Assembly (NCBI GenBank): GCA_025716815.1
Contig: JAIXMN010000015.1
Span: 553,501 to 617,500 of the forward strand
Length of the DNA: 64,000 nucleotides
Direction of reading: 5' to 3'
Origin: Dichotomocladium elegans
Taxonomy: Eukaryota; Mucoromycota; Mucoromycetes; Mucorales; Lichtheimiaceae
Shown: in pieces, positions 32,288 to 44,019 of the stretch
Layout of the letters: each line of letters begins with the position of its first letter
Position numbering within the stretch: position 1 is the stretch's first letter
The notes under the pieces: model-generated
What the model was told of the DNA's origin: nothing
Database searches by the model: none
Seen by the model: only the letters and a program-made list of their open reading frames with translations
Translations under genes and position numbers: made by a program

Positions 32288-32768
32288 TGTCGTTATATCT
32301 CAAGGAGAGGGGAGTTCGGTGAAAGAGCAAAAGCCGCCTGCTGCCGTCTAAGTGAGACTCAGGCTAATATTCTAAAATCTCCGCCCCGCCCCATTCGCTT
32401 GCAGTCTGGCGCTTTTTAATGCGTGCGCTTGACGGGGAAGTGATGGAGGCGCCGGTCATTGGACCCGTGGGTTGGTTGATTACCAGGGATAGCAGGCCAT
32501 AGGCTATGCTGACATAGTCCCCGGTCTCCCCCAACCCCCTCCCCGGCAGACTCCAACTTATTCAACCGAGAGTGGGCTGATATACGCCTAGCATGGGTTT
32601 ACCCCCCGTACCACGTTAATTGTGTGCGTTTGACGCGATGATGAAAGACGGGTTTTTCGGGGAACGACGCGGGAGACACTCTTTTTTTTATTTGGACACC
32701 CGCTTATTCATTCCTTTCCCTTCCCTCTTTATACCCGTTATTTTTTCAGCCGGACCGCGTTTCATACG
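32288..32768. other. Shared divergent promoter region of ERH and the lactonase gene
   Basis: About 480 bp separate the start of ERH (minus) from that of the phosphogluconolactonase gene (plus). C-rich runs near 32525-32545 and a pyrimidine-rich, TTTATACCC-containing stretch at 32700-32750 precede the plus-strand gene. No ORF is supported. The ERH leader should begin near 32300. Confidence 0.5.
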
Positions 32769-33500
32769 ATGCCGACTCACGCGTTTCCCACCACAGCCGC
32801 TCTCTCGAGCGCATTAAATGATTTCTGCGCTAAGCGTAGCAAGGCTGCCATTGCCAACCATGGCGCATTCACTGTGGCCGTGTCGGGTGGCTCTTTGCCC
32901 AAACTCCTTGCGGCCGATCTCAAGAATAACAAGGACGTCGACTTCTCCAAGTGGCATATTTTCTGGGCAGACGAGCGGTGTGTGCCACTCGACCATCCCG
33001 ACAGCAACTATCTCGAACTGCAGAAAACAGGTCTGCTTGAGCATATTCCTGCAGCAAATGTTCATACCATCAACCCGTCATTCGGCAAGGCTGCCGGCAA
33101 AGCTGCTGAGGACTACCAAGCCCAGCTAAAGGCCTATTTCAAACAGCTGCCCCAATTCGATCTTATCCTGCTGGGAATGGGTCCCGACGGCCACTGTTGC
33201 TCCCTCTTTCCTGGCCATCCGCTTCTTGACGAACAGACACTATGGGTCGCTCCCATTACGGATTCGCCCAAGCCCCCTCCGGAACGAATCACCCTCACAT
33301 ACCCCGTAGTCAATAATGCAAAAGAGGTCGCGTTCGTTACCGCCGGTGAGGGAAAACAGGAAATGCTCCAAAAGATCCTTGAGCAACCTGAGCTGCGCCT
33401 GCCATGCCAACGTGTCCAACCCAAGGGCCCTGTGTACTGGTTTGTGGATGATGCAGCCGCGGGTAGATTGGAGAAAAAGACTGTGACTGAATATCAGTAA
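32769..33500 (+). CDS. 6-phosphogluconolactonase
   Basis: This single exon encodes 243 aa, the usual length. The enzyme hydrolyses 6-phosphoglucono-1,5-lactone to 6-phosphogluconate, the second step of the oxidative pentose phosphate pathway that supplies NADPH, in the cytosol. Family motifs are VAVSGGSLPK near the N-terminus, FWADERCVPLDHPDSNY, and LGMGPDGHCCSLFPGH with the catalytic-site His. Yeast paralogues are SOL3/SOL4. No targeting sequence is seen. It converges on the PPR gene, and only 43 bp separate the two stop codons, so the 3' UTRs probably overlap. Confidence 0.96.
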   Translation: MPTHAFPTTAALSSALNDFCAKRSKAAIANHGAFTVAVSGGSLPKLLAADLKNNKDVDFSKWHIFWADERCVPLDHPDSNYLELQKTGLLEHIPAANVHTINPSFGKAAGKAAEDYQAQLKAYFKQLPQFDLILLGMGPDGHCCSLFPGHPLLDEQTLWVAPITDSPKPPPERITLTYPVVNNAKEVAFVTAGEGKQEMLQKILEQPELRLPCQRVQPKGPVYWFVDDAAAGRLEKKTVTEYQ

Positions 33501-33543
33501 CTTAAAGCATTGCATTATTATGAAAAAGAAAGAAAAAAAAAAA

Positions 33544-35826
33544 CTATTTTCTAAACCGCCAATCTACCGGTTTGTATTTACGGTTTTGAACGCAGAGCGA
33601 CTTGAGCTCTGCGGTTGCATCCTCATCTTCAAGTTGAATGCACTTGTTGTAGAATGGACTGATCTCCTTGAGTGTGGGGCGTTGGTCCTTGGAAAATTGG
33701 GTGCCGAGAAGTGTGAGGGCATTCTTGACGTCGTTTCCACTGCTACATGCATTAGTAAACTAGTCCCGCGATCCTTACTACGTCTCAAGGTTCTTGTATA
33801 TCCCTCCCTTTCCACTTACCGAGCCAGGGTATTTATCATCAACAGTGCCAGCTGTCGTTGCTGATCTGGCGCCCATCCTTCCTTGACCTTATCCGATAGA
33901 GCAGAGGATGCTTGCCGCTTTTCAAGAAAAGTCTGGTAATCTTCCCAGATGCGCCATGCAAGTGCCGCGTCCCGTGTATCATAGCAGAACTGGAGCATAT
34001 TGGAAAACGTAATGGGTGTCCGTTCAACGCCGTGTTTGTCAAACTCGTTGAAGTATATGTCACAACACTCATGTGTCTGCTTCTGCATGACATGTACGGA
34101 CAAGTAGGCTGTCAACAGACCGCTGGTCACTTCACATGCCTTCTCCAAAGTCACAAATTCAAAAAGTCTCTTGGCTTCCTGGACAACGTGGGACCGTCGT
34201 TCAGGCAACGTTGTCGATATCAGAGAATGTTCAATGAGTGCATCCGTTTGACTGCCTGGTTGCGCTGGCTTGTCCGCCGCCGGCGCCACAGGATCATAGC
34301 TCGCATAGGTCAGGAACAGATTCGTGAAGGTCTGGCTGTCGGGCGCAAGTACGGCATCTTTTCCATGCTGCTTGGCATCATACACCATGATCTGGAAAAT
34401 ATCACGTGCCCGCTCGAGGTGTTTCTTGCGTGCACAGGCGCTGAGAAGGGTGTTATAAGTGACCCGGTCAGCTTGGAAACCATAAATGTTTTGCATTTGA
34501 TGCAAAAGATCGAAGGCTGAGTCAAAGTAGTCCGGCCGTTTTGCACACGCGTTAATAAGCACGTTAAAAGTAATATCGGTTGGATATAGTCCATTGCCGA
34601 TCATGTCCTCAAACACATTCAGCGCACGCTCCACCTCACCCCTCTACACCAAATGAAATCTGTCAGCTCGTTGCTCATCCATGCATTATCAGGCGTGTTT
34701 TTGCTTGCCTTTGCGCACGCTTGGAGCATTAACGTAAAGGACACTTCATCAGGCTGGTGATAGGAAAGCCGCATCGAGTCGAAAACATCCCATGCCCGGT
34801 CAATCTGGTGGGCTTTGATGCATCCACTGATCATAGTCGCAAAGATCGGCTGTCGTTTGCCCGTATGTCAGTTTCCCGCCTTCCGTTTTTTCCCCAGAAC
34901 ACGACATTACCTGCGTTGGTATCAATTCAGACTTTTTCATTCTTTCGAAGATGATGAATGCATCGTCGAGTTTACCACCTCGTATATGAGCCTTGATTAA
35001 TGTTGCGTATGTATAAAGGTCGGGTTGGAGGTCATCGGCCTTAATCCGTTTGAAAACGTTGACTGCGCCTTCTAGATCGTCAGCATTTGCGTATGCATCC
35101 AATAGATGGTTATAGCTTCGAGTCGTTAGTGGATGGCCATTTTCTTCCATTAATTTCAATGCCTTTTCTGCTTCGCTCGGTCGTTTCGCGAGTGCCTATA
35201 GTACTTTGTTTTTTAAAAATCGCTTATCTATGGGTGTTTGGTTCAACGCTATATACTCACGTTGACATATATAAGCTTCTCATAGTCTTCTATAGCGAGT
35301 TGTTGTTGTCCTTGGTCCTGCTTCATTAGTGCATGCTCCAGTTGTTGCTTGCTCTCCAACTGCAAAGGACGGGTATCCAGAAATTTCACACATAATTTTT
35401 CAAGGTAATCGGGATCCACCATGCGTTGTGGCCTTGGTCGTTTTGCCTCAGCTGAGATATGACGATATACCTCCTGCACATCCTCTTGGTTAAGTTTATC
35501 CAGCATGGCCATCGCCTCTTCCTATTTGTTTTGTCCGAATTAGTCATTCATCTACAACAGCTTCCTCTTCGTGTTCCCCGAATATTCTTATAGAATAATA
35601 TATAAATGACTGGTACTTGCTCGTTTTCGTTGCGCCTCGGCCTGGTGCTCGAGGTCCTTGATCTCCTGAATGAGCTTTTTATTGCGATCGTCTAATGATC
35701 TAGTTCCTGCCCTAGTTATAAAGGTCAGCAATTCGCCCAATGCGGTCTTGATTAGACGTACCTTGATGTAAATGAACGTTGCAATGGGGTGCGGAGGCGA
35801 TGCAACAAACATGTCCGTCGAATCAT
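33544..35826 (-). CDS. Pentatricopeptide repeat protein, probably mitochondrial
   Basis: There are seven exons on the minus strand: 35826-35762, 35711-35621, 35521-35261, 35195-34911, 34849-34709, 34643-33820 and 33742-33544 (1866 nt, 621 aa). The N-terminus MIRRTCLLHRLRTPLQRSF is Arg-rich, hydrophobic and free of acids, as in matrix-targeting sequences. Several PPR units follow, for example SYNHLLDAYANADDLEGA, TYATLIKAHIRGGKLDDA, TFNVLINACAKR and TYNTLLSACARKKHLERA. Such proteins bind mitochondrial transcripts to control their stability or translation. Two introns, 35620-35522 and 34708-34644, appear to start GC (GCAAGT, GCAAGC) rather than GT. For the second no GT donor restores the repeat frame. 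For the first, a GTACCA donor with a later AG is an alternative giving the same protein length. Confidence 0.88.
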
Positions 35827-37102
35827 GATCGATGATCGTGGTTGTTGGGAATCTGAAAAAATTAGTGGAGCAAGCGCTGTCAATAAATGCATAGATTTTC
35901 TTCCTTTGTGGCACCGACAAATGTTTGTCCTAAGCAACATTAGAGAATTTCATAGTGATGATACGTATGAGTACAAGCATCCTGATTGTAAGAACTTCTC
36001 AGTATGTAATCAAGTACAGCGTGGGGGATTCATCTGTCCTGCGTCTTGATATTTTTAAATATTGAAACGCATTGTTCCCCAAAAGATAAATCTTCTTCCA
36101 CTCTCTTTCCATGTTTGCTGCAAGAGACACATAGCACTAAACACTCCCATATTTTAGTTTAGGATTGAGAAAGCTGAGCGAATGCAGCGCAAGGGCCAGT
36201 GCGTTTTAGAAAGATGGCCTTCATCCAAACCTTTGGACGATAAATTTGATCACCTTCGGGGATGAATTTTCTCCCGGGTGCTTTCCAGCGCGAGGTGGGA
36301 CTGGCAAAATGGTTGTATACTCAGAGGGAGGGGCTGTCTCCGCTTTAAAAAATTTTTTTCTATAAAAATACGGCACGGCAGAACTCGACTTGGATAGTTT
36401 CTTCTTTCATGTAACTGCCACAAGCAATATGGGTCTCTAGTAAGTTTGTTTATCCTCTAACTGCAAGCAGAGAGGTGGGAGTTGTGGTGGTTCGCTCGCC
36501 ACGCTCTTCATTCGCTGCTTGGCATCTACTGGGACTTCTCTCCGGTAGTTTGCGCTTTGCAATATTATTGGTTCAAGATACTGTATGCGAGGCCCTGTTG
36601 AAGGAGAGAAGGCAAGTATCTTTTTCTTATTTTGTGGTTGCTTTTCCTTCTTTTCTCTCTCTCTCCAGTATGATGAATTGGCATTTTGCCATCTTTTTGG
36701 CTAGCTTACGAGCAATGTTGCCAAATCGTTAACCATCTTTCGGGTCTGATATGGAGAGACAGAAGCTGAGGAGAGCAACATTATGTCTGATGTATTGAAT
36801 TTGCGTCTAATTCATTTTGACTTCAATAGGACTTGGTTAGCAAATGCCGCGTTTCTTCAACGGTGTACCTCGAAGCAATTGCAAGGCGATCTCAGCGTCA
36901 TTAAGAATGCGGTGTCCAGGCTGGAAAATTTTCTAGTTGCAAAAACGCTTTTTTTAGATGCCGTCGCGTTTGGGCAATAGTTTGAACAGGTGGGCAAGAA
37001 TTTTGTGGCCCTTTAAGCTTCTTGGGTGGCCGCATTTTCGTTCGCGGTTCAGGTAGGTTTTATTAATACTTTTGAAATAAATATTTTGTTTGTTTGTATA
37101 TT
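35827..37102. other. Interval with an orphan TATA promoter and possible small spliced gene
   Basis: A good TATA box (TATAAAAATA, 36361-36370) is followed by ATGGGTCTCTA and a strong donor GTAAGT at 36440. A pyrimidine-rich acceptor (CTCTCTCTCCAG) ends at about 36668. No exon combination gave a recognisable protein. The 65-codon frame at 36783-36980 may be a downstream exon or chance. The left part is the promoter of the PPR gene. Confidence 0.4.
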
Positions 37103-37924
37103 TTAAATTTTGTCCCCGTTAATGATACCATTCTTCGCTTTTATTTTCGCACCGTGTTGTTTCCAGTGCGTTTCTTGCCATGGATACGTGGACAGTAGAT
37201 TCTGGCTGTTTCTAGACAAAAAATATGAGAATCTTTTTTGTTTTCTTTCTTTCATGCTTATAAATACTTGGGATTCTAGATGTAGGGCTCTTTCTGAAGA
37301 AGGATGGGAAGACCGGCAAACGTTGGTATTTTTTCTCTCCCACAAATCAAGTGCGTCGATGCCGCGCCGGCGTTGCGGATCGCGCCAGATCTCCCACCTG
37401 GGAACGAGTGTCATGGGGGACGTTGCCATGGGAATAAATGTGGCTGATATCGGTGGCTCCTGCTCGCGATGCTGCCATTTTCGAATGAATCGTGTCAGGG
37501 TCGGTGATTTTACTTTGTGGGCTTCCGTCCATGGTACATCGGATTCTCGTCTGACGGTGTTACTGTTTCTGCGTCCGCCACCGCTGGTGCCACCGTCATT
37601 ATGGTGAACAAGCCTTCGGTCCGACCGGTAGAATCGGTAACCCAGGAAGCCTAGCGCCACCAACACGGTGATGATACCAATGATGGCAAAAACACTCAGG
37701 AACGGAAATAATTGGTATGGGATTCCACTATGGCCTTCGTTATTGCTGATGGCGATGGTCACCGGCGAGGTTTTTTCATCAGCAGATAAAGGGGTTGACG
37801 TGGTCGTTATCCGCTCATCAATGACTATGACAAAGTCTGTAAGGCTGATGGTGGTGACAAGCGGCCAAGAATGAGACGTATTGGTAATTGATGACATGAG
37901 ATAAAAAGGAAGAGGAATTTTCAT
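37103..37924 (-). CDS. Uncharacterised single-pass membrane protein
   Basis: This single frame encodes 273 aa. One strong transmembrane segment (LFPFLSVFAIIGIITVLVAL, about residues 73-98) is followed by a basic stop-transfer stretch (YRFYRSDRR), which suggests a short outside N-terminal part rich in Ser/Thr and a basic cytosolic tail. There is no clear signal peptide. The start could be the ATG at 37924 or the one nine codons later. A TATA-like TATAAA at 37968-37963 lies about 40 bp upstream. The last 60 residues are less protein-like and might include unrecognised intron sequence. I do not recognise the family. Confidence 0.55.
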   Translation of the reverse strand: MKIPLPFYLMSSITNTSHSWPLVTTISLTDFVIVIDERITTTSTPLSADEKTSPVTIAISNNEGHSGIPYQLFPFLSVFAIIGIITVLVALGFLGYRFYRSDRRLVHHNDGGTSGGGRRNSNTVRRESDVPWTEAHKVKSPTLTRFIRKWQHREQEPPISATFIPMATSPMTLVPRWEIWRDPQRRRGIDALDLWERKNTNVCRSSHPSSERALHLESQVFISMKERKQKRFSYFLSRNSQNLLSTYPWQETHWKQHGAKIKAKNGIINGDKI

Positions 37925-38133
37925 TCAGTCTGGTTTATGTCAAAAATCAAGATGCGTTGCGATTTATAATATATAATTTACAATTAAAATATAACAGTAC
38001 ATGCTGGACGATATACAAAAAGGTAAGAATAGAGAAAGAGAGACCGGAAAAAAAGAGAACATGTTAGGATATACTGTGAACGGTTATGAACACAAAGGCG
38101 AATGATAGAAAGCAAAACTTGGTCCGGGTCGTT

Positions 38134-40252
38134 CTAATGGGATGTTTCAGATGCAACAGTGTTACTGTTGTTGTTGCTGCTGCTGCTGGTACTGCCGCTA
38201 CTCTCCTGGACAGCTGTTCCGCTACTGCTGCTACTGCTGTTGTTGTTCTGACGCTTGTTTTCTTCCATTGCCATGGACGGCGCTTCAATGATGGAAGGCG
38301 CATGTAGCTGGGAGAATCGTTTCGTATTATTGTCAGTATACGTAATGATATCCTGACCGGTGGCCATCTTTCCTAGTGGAATGGAACCAAGGTCTTTCTG
38401 CTGGCTATAGTCTAGGACGTTTTCTTCGACGAGTGATGGGACTCCCTTAACAGTCGCTCGGTCGTTTATCATCAAGAAGCGCCGAATGGCACGAATAGGG
38501 CCGTGCTTGGAATGCTGGGATGCCTGGTCGGTGGGCATTTGGCTGTTGACGCGGAGCATTTCTTCTTCCCACTCGATATAGCCGTATGCACGCTCGCCCA
38601 TTTGAGCCCAGTCCGTACCAATGGCCTCATCACTTTGGTCAAGACGGAGCTGCATGTATGGAATTTTGTTGATGATGATCAAGATAATATACGTCACCAC
38701 GAAGGACCAGCCTGAGACGGCTGCGATCATAGCAAGCTGTATGGGAACCTGCATCCAGTGGCCGTCAAGCCAGCCGCCGATCTGGATATCTTCAAGGGGC
38801 GTTCCCTCCGGCATGCCGAGACCGATAATGTAGCGCTCAGCAAAGATGCCGGTCAGCAAAAGACCGAGAATGCCGCCGATGTAGTGAACAGTGAACACGT
38901 CAAGTGCGTCGTCAAAGCCGTACTTGTGCTTGTATCGGACAGCGTAATTGCATGCGATACCACCAAGGAGACCAAAGAGAAGCGAAGAGCTGGGAGACAC
39001 GTAGCCGGAGCCGGGAGTGACGGTAGCAAGACCAGCGACAACGCCAGTACACAGACCGACAACGCTCCATTTTCGAGTGTGAAGCCAGTCAATGATGACC
39101 CACACTACGGCAGAAACACATGCACCAAGGTGGGTGGCGACAAATGAGTTTGCAGCGCGGGCGTCGGCGGCCAGGCCGCTACCGGCGTTGAATGCAAACC
39201 ATCCGAACCAGAGGAAGGCAAGACCAATGTATATGAATGAGACGTTGTGAGGGGTGTTGTTGTTCTCATGGTAGTCGCGACGCTTTCCGAGGACCATTGC
39301 ATAAGCAACTACAAGTACCATGTGTTAGCAATAAGATCTAGTAAAACAATCAAGAGTTCGACCATACCCGCAGCAAGACCGCTCGATGCGTGAACCGTGG
39401 CGCCGCCAGCGAAATCCATGGCACCAAGTTTAAATAGCCAACCGTTCGGGTTCCAGACCCAGCATGTGATAATATCGTAGACCAATGTTGTCCATACAAA
39501 GACGAAGATAATGGAGGGACCAAGCTAAAAGGCGTCTATCAGTTTGTTTCCAAAAGAGCGCAAAGTAGTTGATTTACTTACGGACATGCGCTCAGCAGCA
39601 GCACCAAATGCAAGGGCTACAGGCATGAAGTAAGGAAAAAGGGAGTAAGCAAGATGTGCATCAGTTATTTATATCCAACTCACCAGGCGTCAAGCAGGCG
39701 AACATAGCTTGGAAAACCATGAACACCATGGCGGGAATAGATTGTCCTTCAAAAGCTGGAGCAAGGCCAACACCGCGCAGAAGGAAATGAGCTAGTTGTA
39801 GATTACAGTTGTTAATTTCACGACGCGTATCCTATACACGGACGAAGCCAGGACGTACTTGAATCACCAATAAAAAAGTTGGCGGTGGGCGAGAATGATA
39901 AGGAGTATCCGATGGTATACCACTATGGAAACAAAAACGAGCAGGTTGGTTCATACATCCGCATCCAATAACACCAACAGCAGCTCGTACCTGACATGAT
40001 ACGACAGCGACACATAGCATAGTCAAGTACATCAATGACAGCGCGTTCTTGGCCTGTGCAAGACCAGCGTAGAAGAGACCAAGAGCTGGGGTCTATGTCG
40101 TTTAGAGAGAGAACATGTCAGAAGCCACGTGTCGGTTGATTTATTTTGTTTGCAAGAGTTCGCTATACCATCAAGAAGACGAGAGCTGTGCAGATCAAAA
40201 CCCAGGCGGTGTTTCCCGAGTCGATGGTATAGGAAGGAGCAGCAGGGTCCAT
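38134..40252 (-). CDS. Ammonium permease, Mep/Amt family
   Basis: There are seven exons on the minus strand: 40252-40169, 40092-39991, 39922-39859, 39791-39684, 39616-39582, 39524-39368 and 39308-38134 (1725 nt, 574 aa), GT-AG and in phase. The protein spans the plasma membrane about eleven times and imports ammonium. Signature stretches are FYAGLAQAKNALSLMY, FFIGDSTHFLLRG, FAGGATVHASSGLAA and DVFTVHYIGGILG. The last two carry the twin pore histidines of the Mep2-like type. The long cytosolic tail ends in Ser/Asn runs from CTG/TTG-type trinucleotide repeats. Upstream GATA sites point to nitrogen-repression control by a GATA factor. Confidence 0.95.
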
Positions 40253-40351
40253 TTGAGGTAAGTTTTGTTATATCGATGCTTTAGCTGGTCTGGGAGGGGA
40301 GGAGGAGATGCGGAGAAACTTGTGGTATGGAAAAGAAATGCGGGGAGAAGG

Positions 40352-40536
40352 TCTTTTTATACGACGGTAAGCGAGATAACGATCAGGGAGGGTCGGGCTA
40401 AACAAGAAAGGGAATCCAAATAGATAAGACAAAAGCGTATGCACAGAGATAAGACAGGAGATGCACTCCGATAGGCACCTGGGTTCATTCCGATAATCAC
40501 CACTCCGCGGTATAAATTTTGAAACGAGATAAGATA
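40352..40536 (-). promoter_or_regulatory. Ammonium permease promoter: TATA box and GATA-site cluster
   Basis: On the minus strand a TATAAAAA box lies at 40361-40352, about 100 bp before the ATG. Upstream of it AGATAA occurs at 40374, 40422, 40447 and 40527 (plus coordinates), with a further AGATA at 40532 and a GATAA near 40493. AreA/Gln3-type GATA activators bind such sites in pairs to switch on nitrogen-scavenging genes, so this arrangement fits an ammonium permease. Confidence 0.65.
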
Positions 40537-43508
40537 CCCTATTTCCTAACCTTCTTCTTCCCACCCTAGCTCGCGTATAACAAATAATGCCCTTTACCAT
40601 ACAAATCTCTTGATCTCTTTGCATAAACACATCACATGGTTGGCCGTGTACCAGAGATGAGATATGATCTTGTTATCTATTGTTCAATTCACCAGTTCGC
40701 AAACATACAAATCCACTGGGACGCGCCTATGGGTTTTTGAAACCCTTGCGCATCGCCAACGAAACGCGACACGGATATATCTTTTTAAATCGCTCAAAAA
40801 ATAAAGAGGGGGTTGGTTAAGCACGCTGTGTCACGGAACAAACCCGCTATCATTCCTTTTTCGGCTAAAACCGTCCCCGACGTTCCTATTTTATCCAGGC
40901 GCTACTGCGGTCACGGGATATGCGCAAGACTGGAGAAAGCGATTATTGTTGATGGCCCTTTGCAAAGGGATGATAATGTCAAGATTGGATAGTTTCCATT
41001 TCTCGTTTCCTTTCTATCATCCATTATCGCATTGAAAAAGGACTGTGTATCCATTGTAACACAACCTTTAATCTATTGCATCGCTCCATTTTTGCATTTC
41101 TTTTCACACGTTGTCAGCAAAAGTGACGAGCATCCAATTGCCAGTTATCTCTTCTACCCGTAACCATTCTGCCACCACGTGCAAAACCTAGAGCGGATTA
41201 TCCTCGCCTCGAGAGGTAGCCCCACTCATGTGATGATAAGTTGCTCCACTGTACACAATGGCATCTAAAATCATACACTTGAGGTTAACATAATCAAGCT
41301 TAACCGGGGATACCCCACGAAAGCACCCAGCCTGTATTTCTTCGCTTGTTTCCTGTCATTTTCTATATTAGGCAAAAGGTCCAAGAGTATTTTTTGTCAC
41401 ATGACGCAAAGTCATGTGTCGTGTTTATATAAAGTTCTTTTATCTTTATCTCTCATGTCATGTCATATCGTGTCAACAAACACTATCTCCCTGACGCTTA
41501 TAGCATTATCCATATCTTCGTTGCACTTATTACCCTATACAGGGATCCATGATAAAATGTATAGAACTAATCTCCAAAGAACATCCTGCCGAGCGAGGCA
41601 TTCTTGCTAGACCAAGATAGATTCTCGTGAGGTCGGGAAGGATATACAAAAGTCATTCTCTCAGCTCTCTCGGTAAACCTTTTTTTCTTGGGTGGGGCTG
41701 CTTGTGGCGCGTTGTTTCGTCGCCACCGGGAAGTCAGGCGATTTTAGAGCTGCTGTCTCCATTGTAAAGCTAAAAGCGGCAAATCATCCATCCAGCAGAA
41801 ATGGACCGGGACAGCTTGGATTCACGTCCGCCTGGCAATCAATATCGTTAAGTGTACACAAGATAAGCCAGTAGAGTCGGAAACCACGATAGTGATATCC
41901 ATTAACACCTGTGGACAAGTCGCAAAGGGTAAAGCTAGTTCGGGCACTCCTGGGCTACAAACATACCATGTATCTACTTACACATACTTTATTTTCCGAA
42001 AGGAGGAAAGAGACGTGAGACATGATGTACGCTAGCTATACATACTGAACATGTCTATTGTTTTTCTTACTAGCCAAATACGTATGCTCTATACAGTGTG
42101 TTCTCGCCGGATTTCTCAAGAATGTCTGGCGCTTACAACCTGAACTCCCCGACGCAAGCTTTCACGTAGGCGATGTCCAATGATACAGCGATGATGTATT
42201 GAGAATATATAAGGGCGGTCCTCTAAAGGAGCCCATGAAAGAACCTTACAAAATCCCTTTCCCGTGCTCTACCTATCACCACATGTTTCGATGTACCCAC
42301 TTTTGGATTAACCTGACATTGATCGTCATTTCATTCCTGTATTCTTATCAGCATCCTGCGTGACAATGTGAGTAACTATTGCTCCATGCTTCTTCTAGAA
42401 ATCCAAATGCGTGGCCTATGACCGACTCTAAATCGAGCTGCCCACTTTATTCTAAATATACAACCTCACTGTCATATCATCTTCCCATCGAACCTTGCTT
42501 GAGATGTTTTTTTTGTCAGGCAGACGCATCGCCGATAGTTATATCACGATCAGTTGTCCTAGTCTAGCAGATAGCCATGTGCGCAAGGATGTATGTAGCA
42601 ATGACGAAAAGTATAGTAAAAATGTATAAGTATTGTTGCTCAATCCAGATGACAGTAGTTTTGCCACTCTGACCCCTCCTAAGCATGCGGTTATAAGGAA
42701 CAGTGGCAGGCCCGATTTAACGACAATTAATACAATAATAGTATCTGTCCTACCCCTATCGCCGTTGAGGCCACAGATCATGGCTATGGCGGACAGTTCA
42801 GGGGAATGCTGCGAGGTGCTGGAGGCGAGGAGGAATGAATATGGATACCAACGTCGCAAAAAAAAGGATTGTCATGTTGCCTTTTAGGCTGCAGAAGTAT
42901 AAGGCATGTATGACGAGATCAGCGCAAAGCTGGTCGATACTAGAGACATTTGCAGTGAGCGAAGTATTATATGATAGAAGGCCACAACGAAAAGTGCAGA
43001 TACAGGATAATGCCTACCAGCATAAATGAAAGCTGTTGTGAAGGTCAGTTTTGTCCCTATAGGTTTCTCGTATGACAACAATAAGGTCATAATGGAGGAT
43101 TGTGGACGTGCTGAGATAAAGAACGATCTGGCGAGATGTGCATTTTTTTAATGCGCATGTGCCGTCGAGTAATGTATACAGCATTTCCAAGCCGTGGCTC
43201 AGGTTTATCTTTGGCGACCAGGAGGGGAACAGCTTTCCCGGTGGTATACACCGATGGTTGGGTATCGATCCCACCTCGACGTCGCCAGATCATCTATTCG
43301 GTTCGGGATGTGTTCTGCCATTGGTGGGTGACACTCAAATGGCGGGATATTTCTTCCAAATGGGGTGCAATACCTCAAGGATGAGTTCTGTTGGAAACTG
43401 TCTGATCTTGACGCGGATCAGCAAGAAATGTTGTATGACTCCTGGAGTTTACAACAGTGTCTTTGGAGATACGTATCCTTGTAGTGACACCATTGTCAAG
43501 TGCTTGCC
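40537..43508. other. Gene-poor interval, no gene supported
   Basis: About 3 kb lack convincing genes. Frames such as 41401-41610, 42379-42567 and 43138-43539 (plus) have no recognised motif. The last overlaps the C-terminal side of a decayed transposase on the other strand. Confidence 0.5.
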
Positions 43509-44019
43509 TCAATCCAACCTTGTGTATATTGCCATATGAATGGCAACGGATCTTTCCCAAGGACTTGGAGCACCATCAAGAGTCTGGAATTCAGAGGTCA
43601 TATCTGGTGGCAACATAGTATAGAATAAGTTGCTTGAAGTCAACACGACGTTTGACGTGAGATGTGCTATTATCCACCAACAAAAGAGCTTCCTCACCAT
43701 TGTATATTATGCTCACCTTTGTGTCTCACTTCATAAGGATTCCGCGGAAGAGAAAGCGAATCATCCATGCCTTTTGGTTGTGTTGGTGGTGATAGCCACA
43801 ACTCGGCACTGATAAACCATTGCATCAGCAAATAAGTACAAGTCCTTTTTCCTGGTTCGCTCGATTTACTGCCATAGCCGACGAAGGTGTGAATGCTCCA
43901 CAACACATGCCATCAGTGGTGATCCCGTCGGCATCAGACCTATTTCGCTTGTGACTAGGGTTCTTCTTTGCCTCACTGGTCTTGAGCACGATGATACAGG
44001 TATTCTCGTTTGTCAGCAT
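43509..44019 (-). pseudogene. Decayed pogo/Tigger-type DDE transposase
   Basis: Read on the minus strand and changing frame several times, the translation keeps the order of pogo-type landmarks. A segment like DETG...LP (TDGMCCGAFTPSSAMA) comes first, then NQEKGLVLI followed by LFADAMVYQC. Next is LLVDNSTSHV, the usual DN-x-x-SH position, and then LPPDMTSEFQTLDG, matching the LPPNTTS-QPLD stretch. Stops and frameshifts interrupt every frame, so it cannot encode an active enzyme. Its ends and terminal repeats were not found. The flanks up to about 44.5 kb may hold more of its N-terminal part. Confidence 0.6.

Noticed and set aside
33912..34520. 202-codon plus frame
   Set aside because: It is antisense to PPR exon 6, whose repeats are unmistakable.
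37110..37607. 165-codon plus frame
   Set aside because: It is antisense to the membrane-protein gene, has no transmembrane or other feature, and no promoter on that strand.
43138..43539. 133-codon plus frame as a gene
   Set aside because: No motif, no promoter, and it overlaps the minus-strand transposase fossil.
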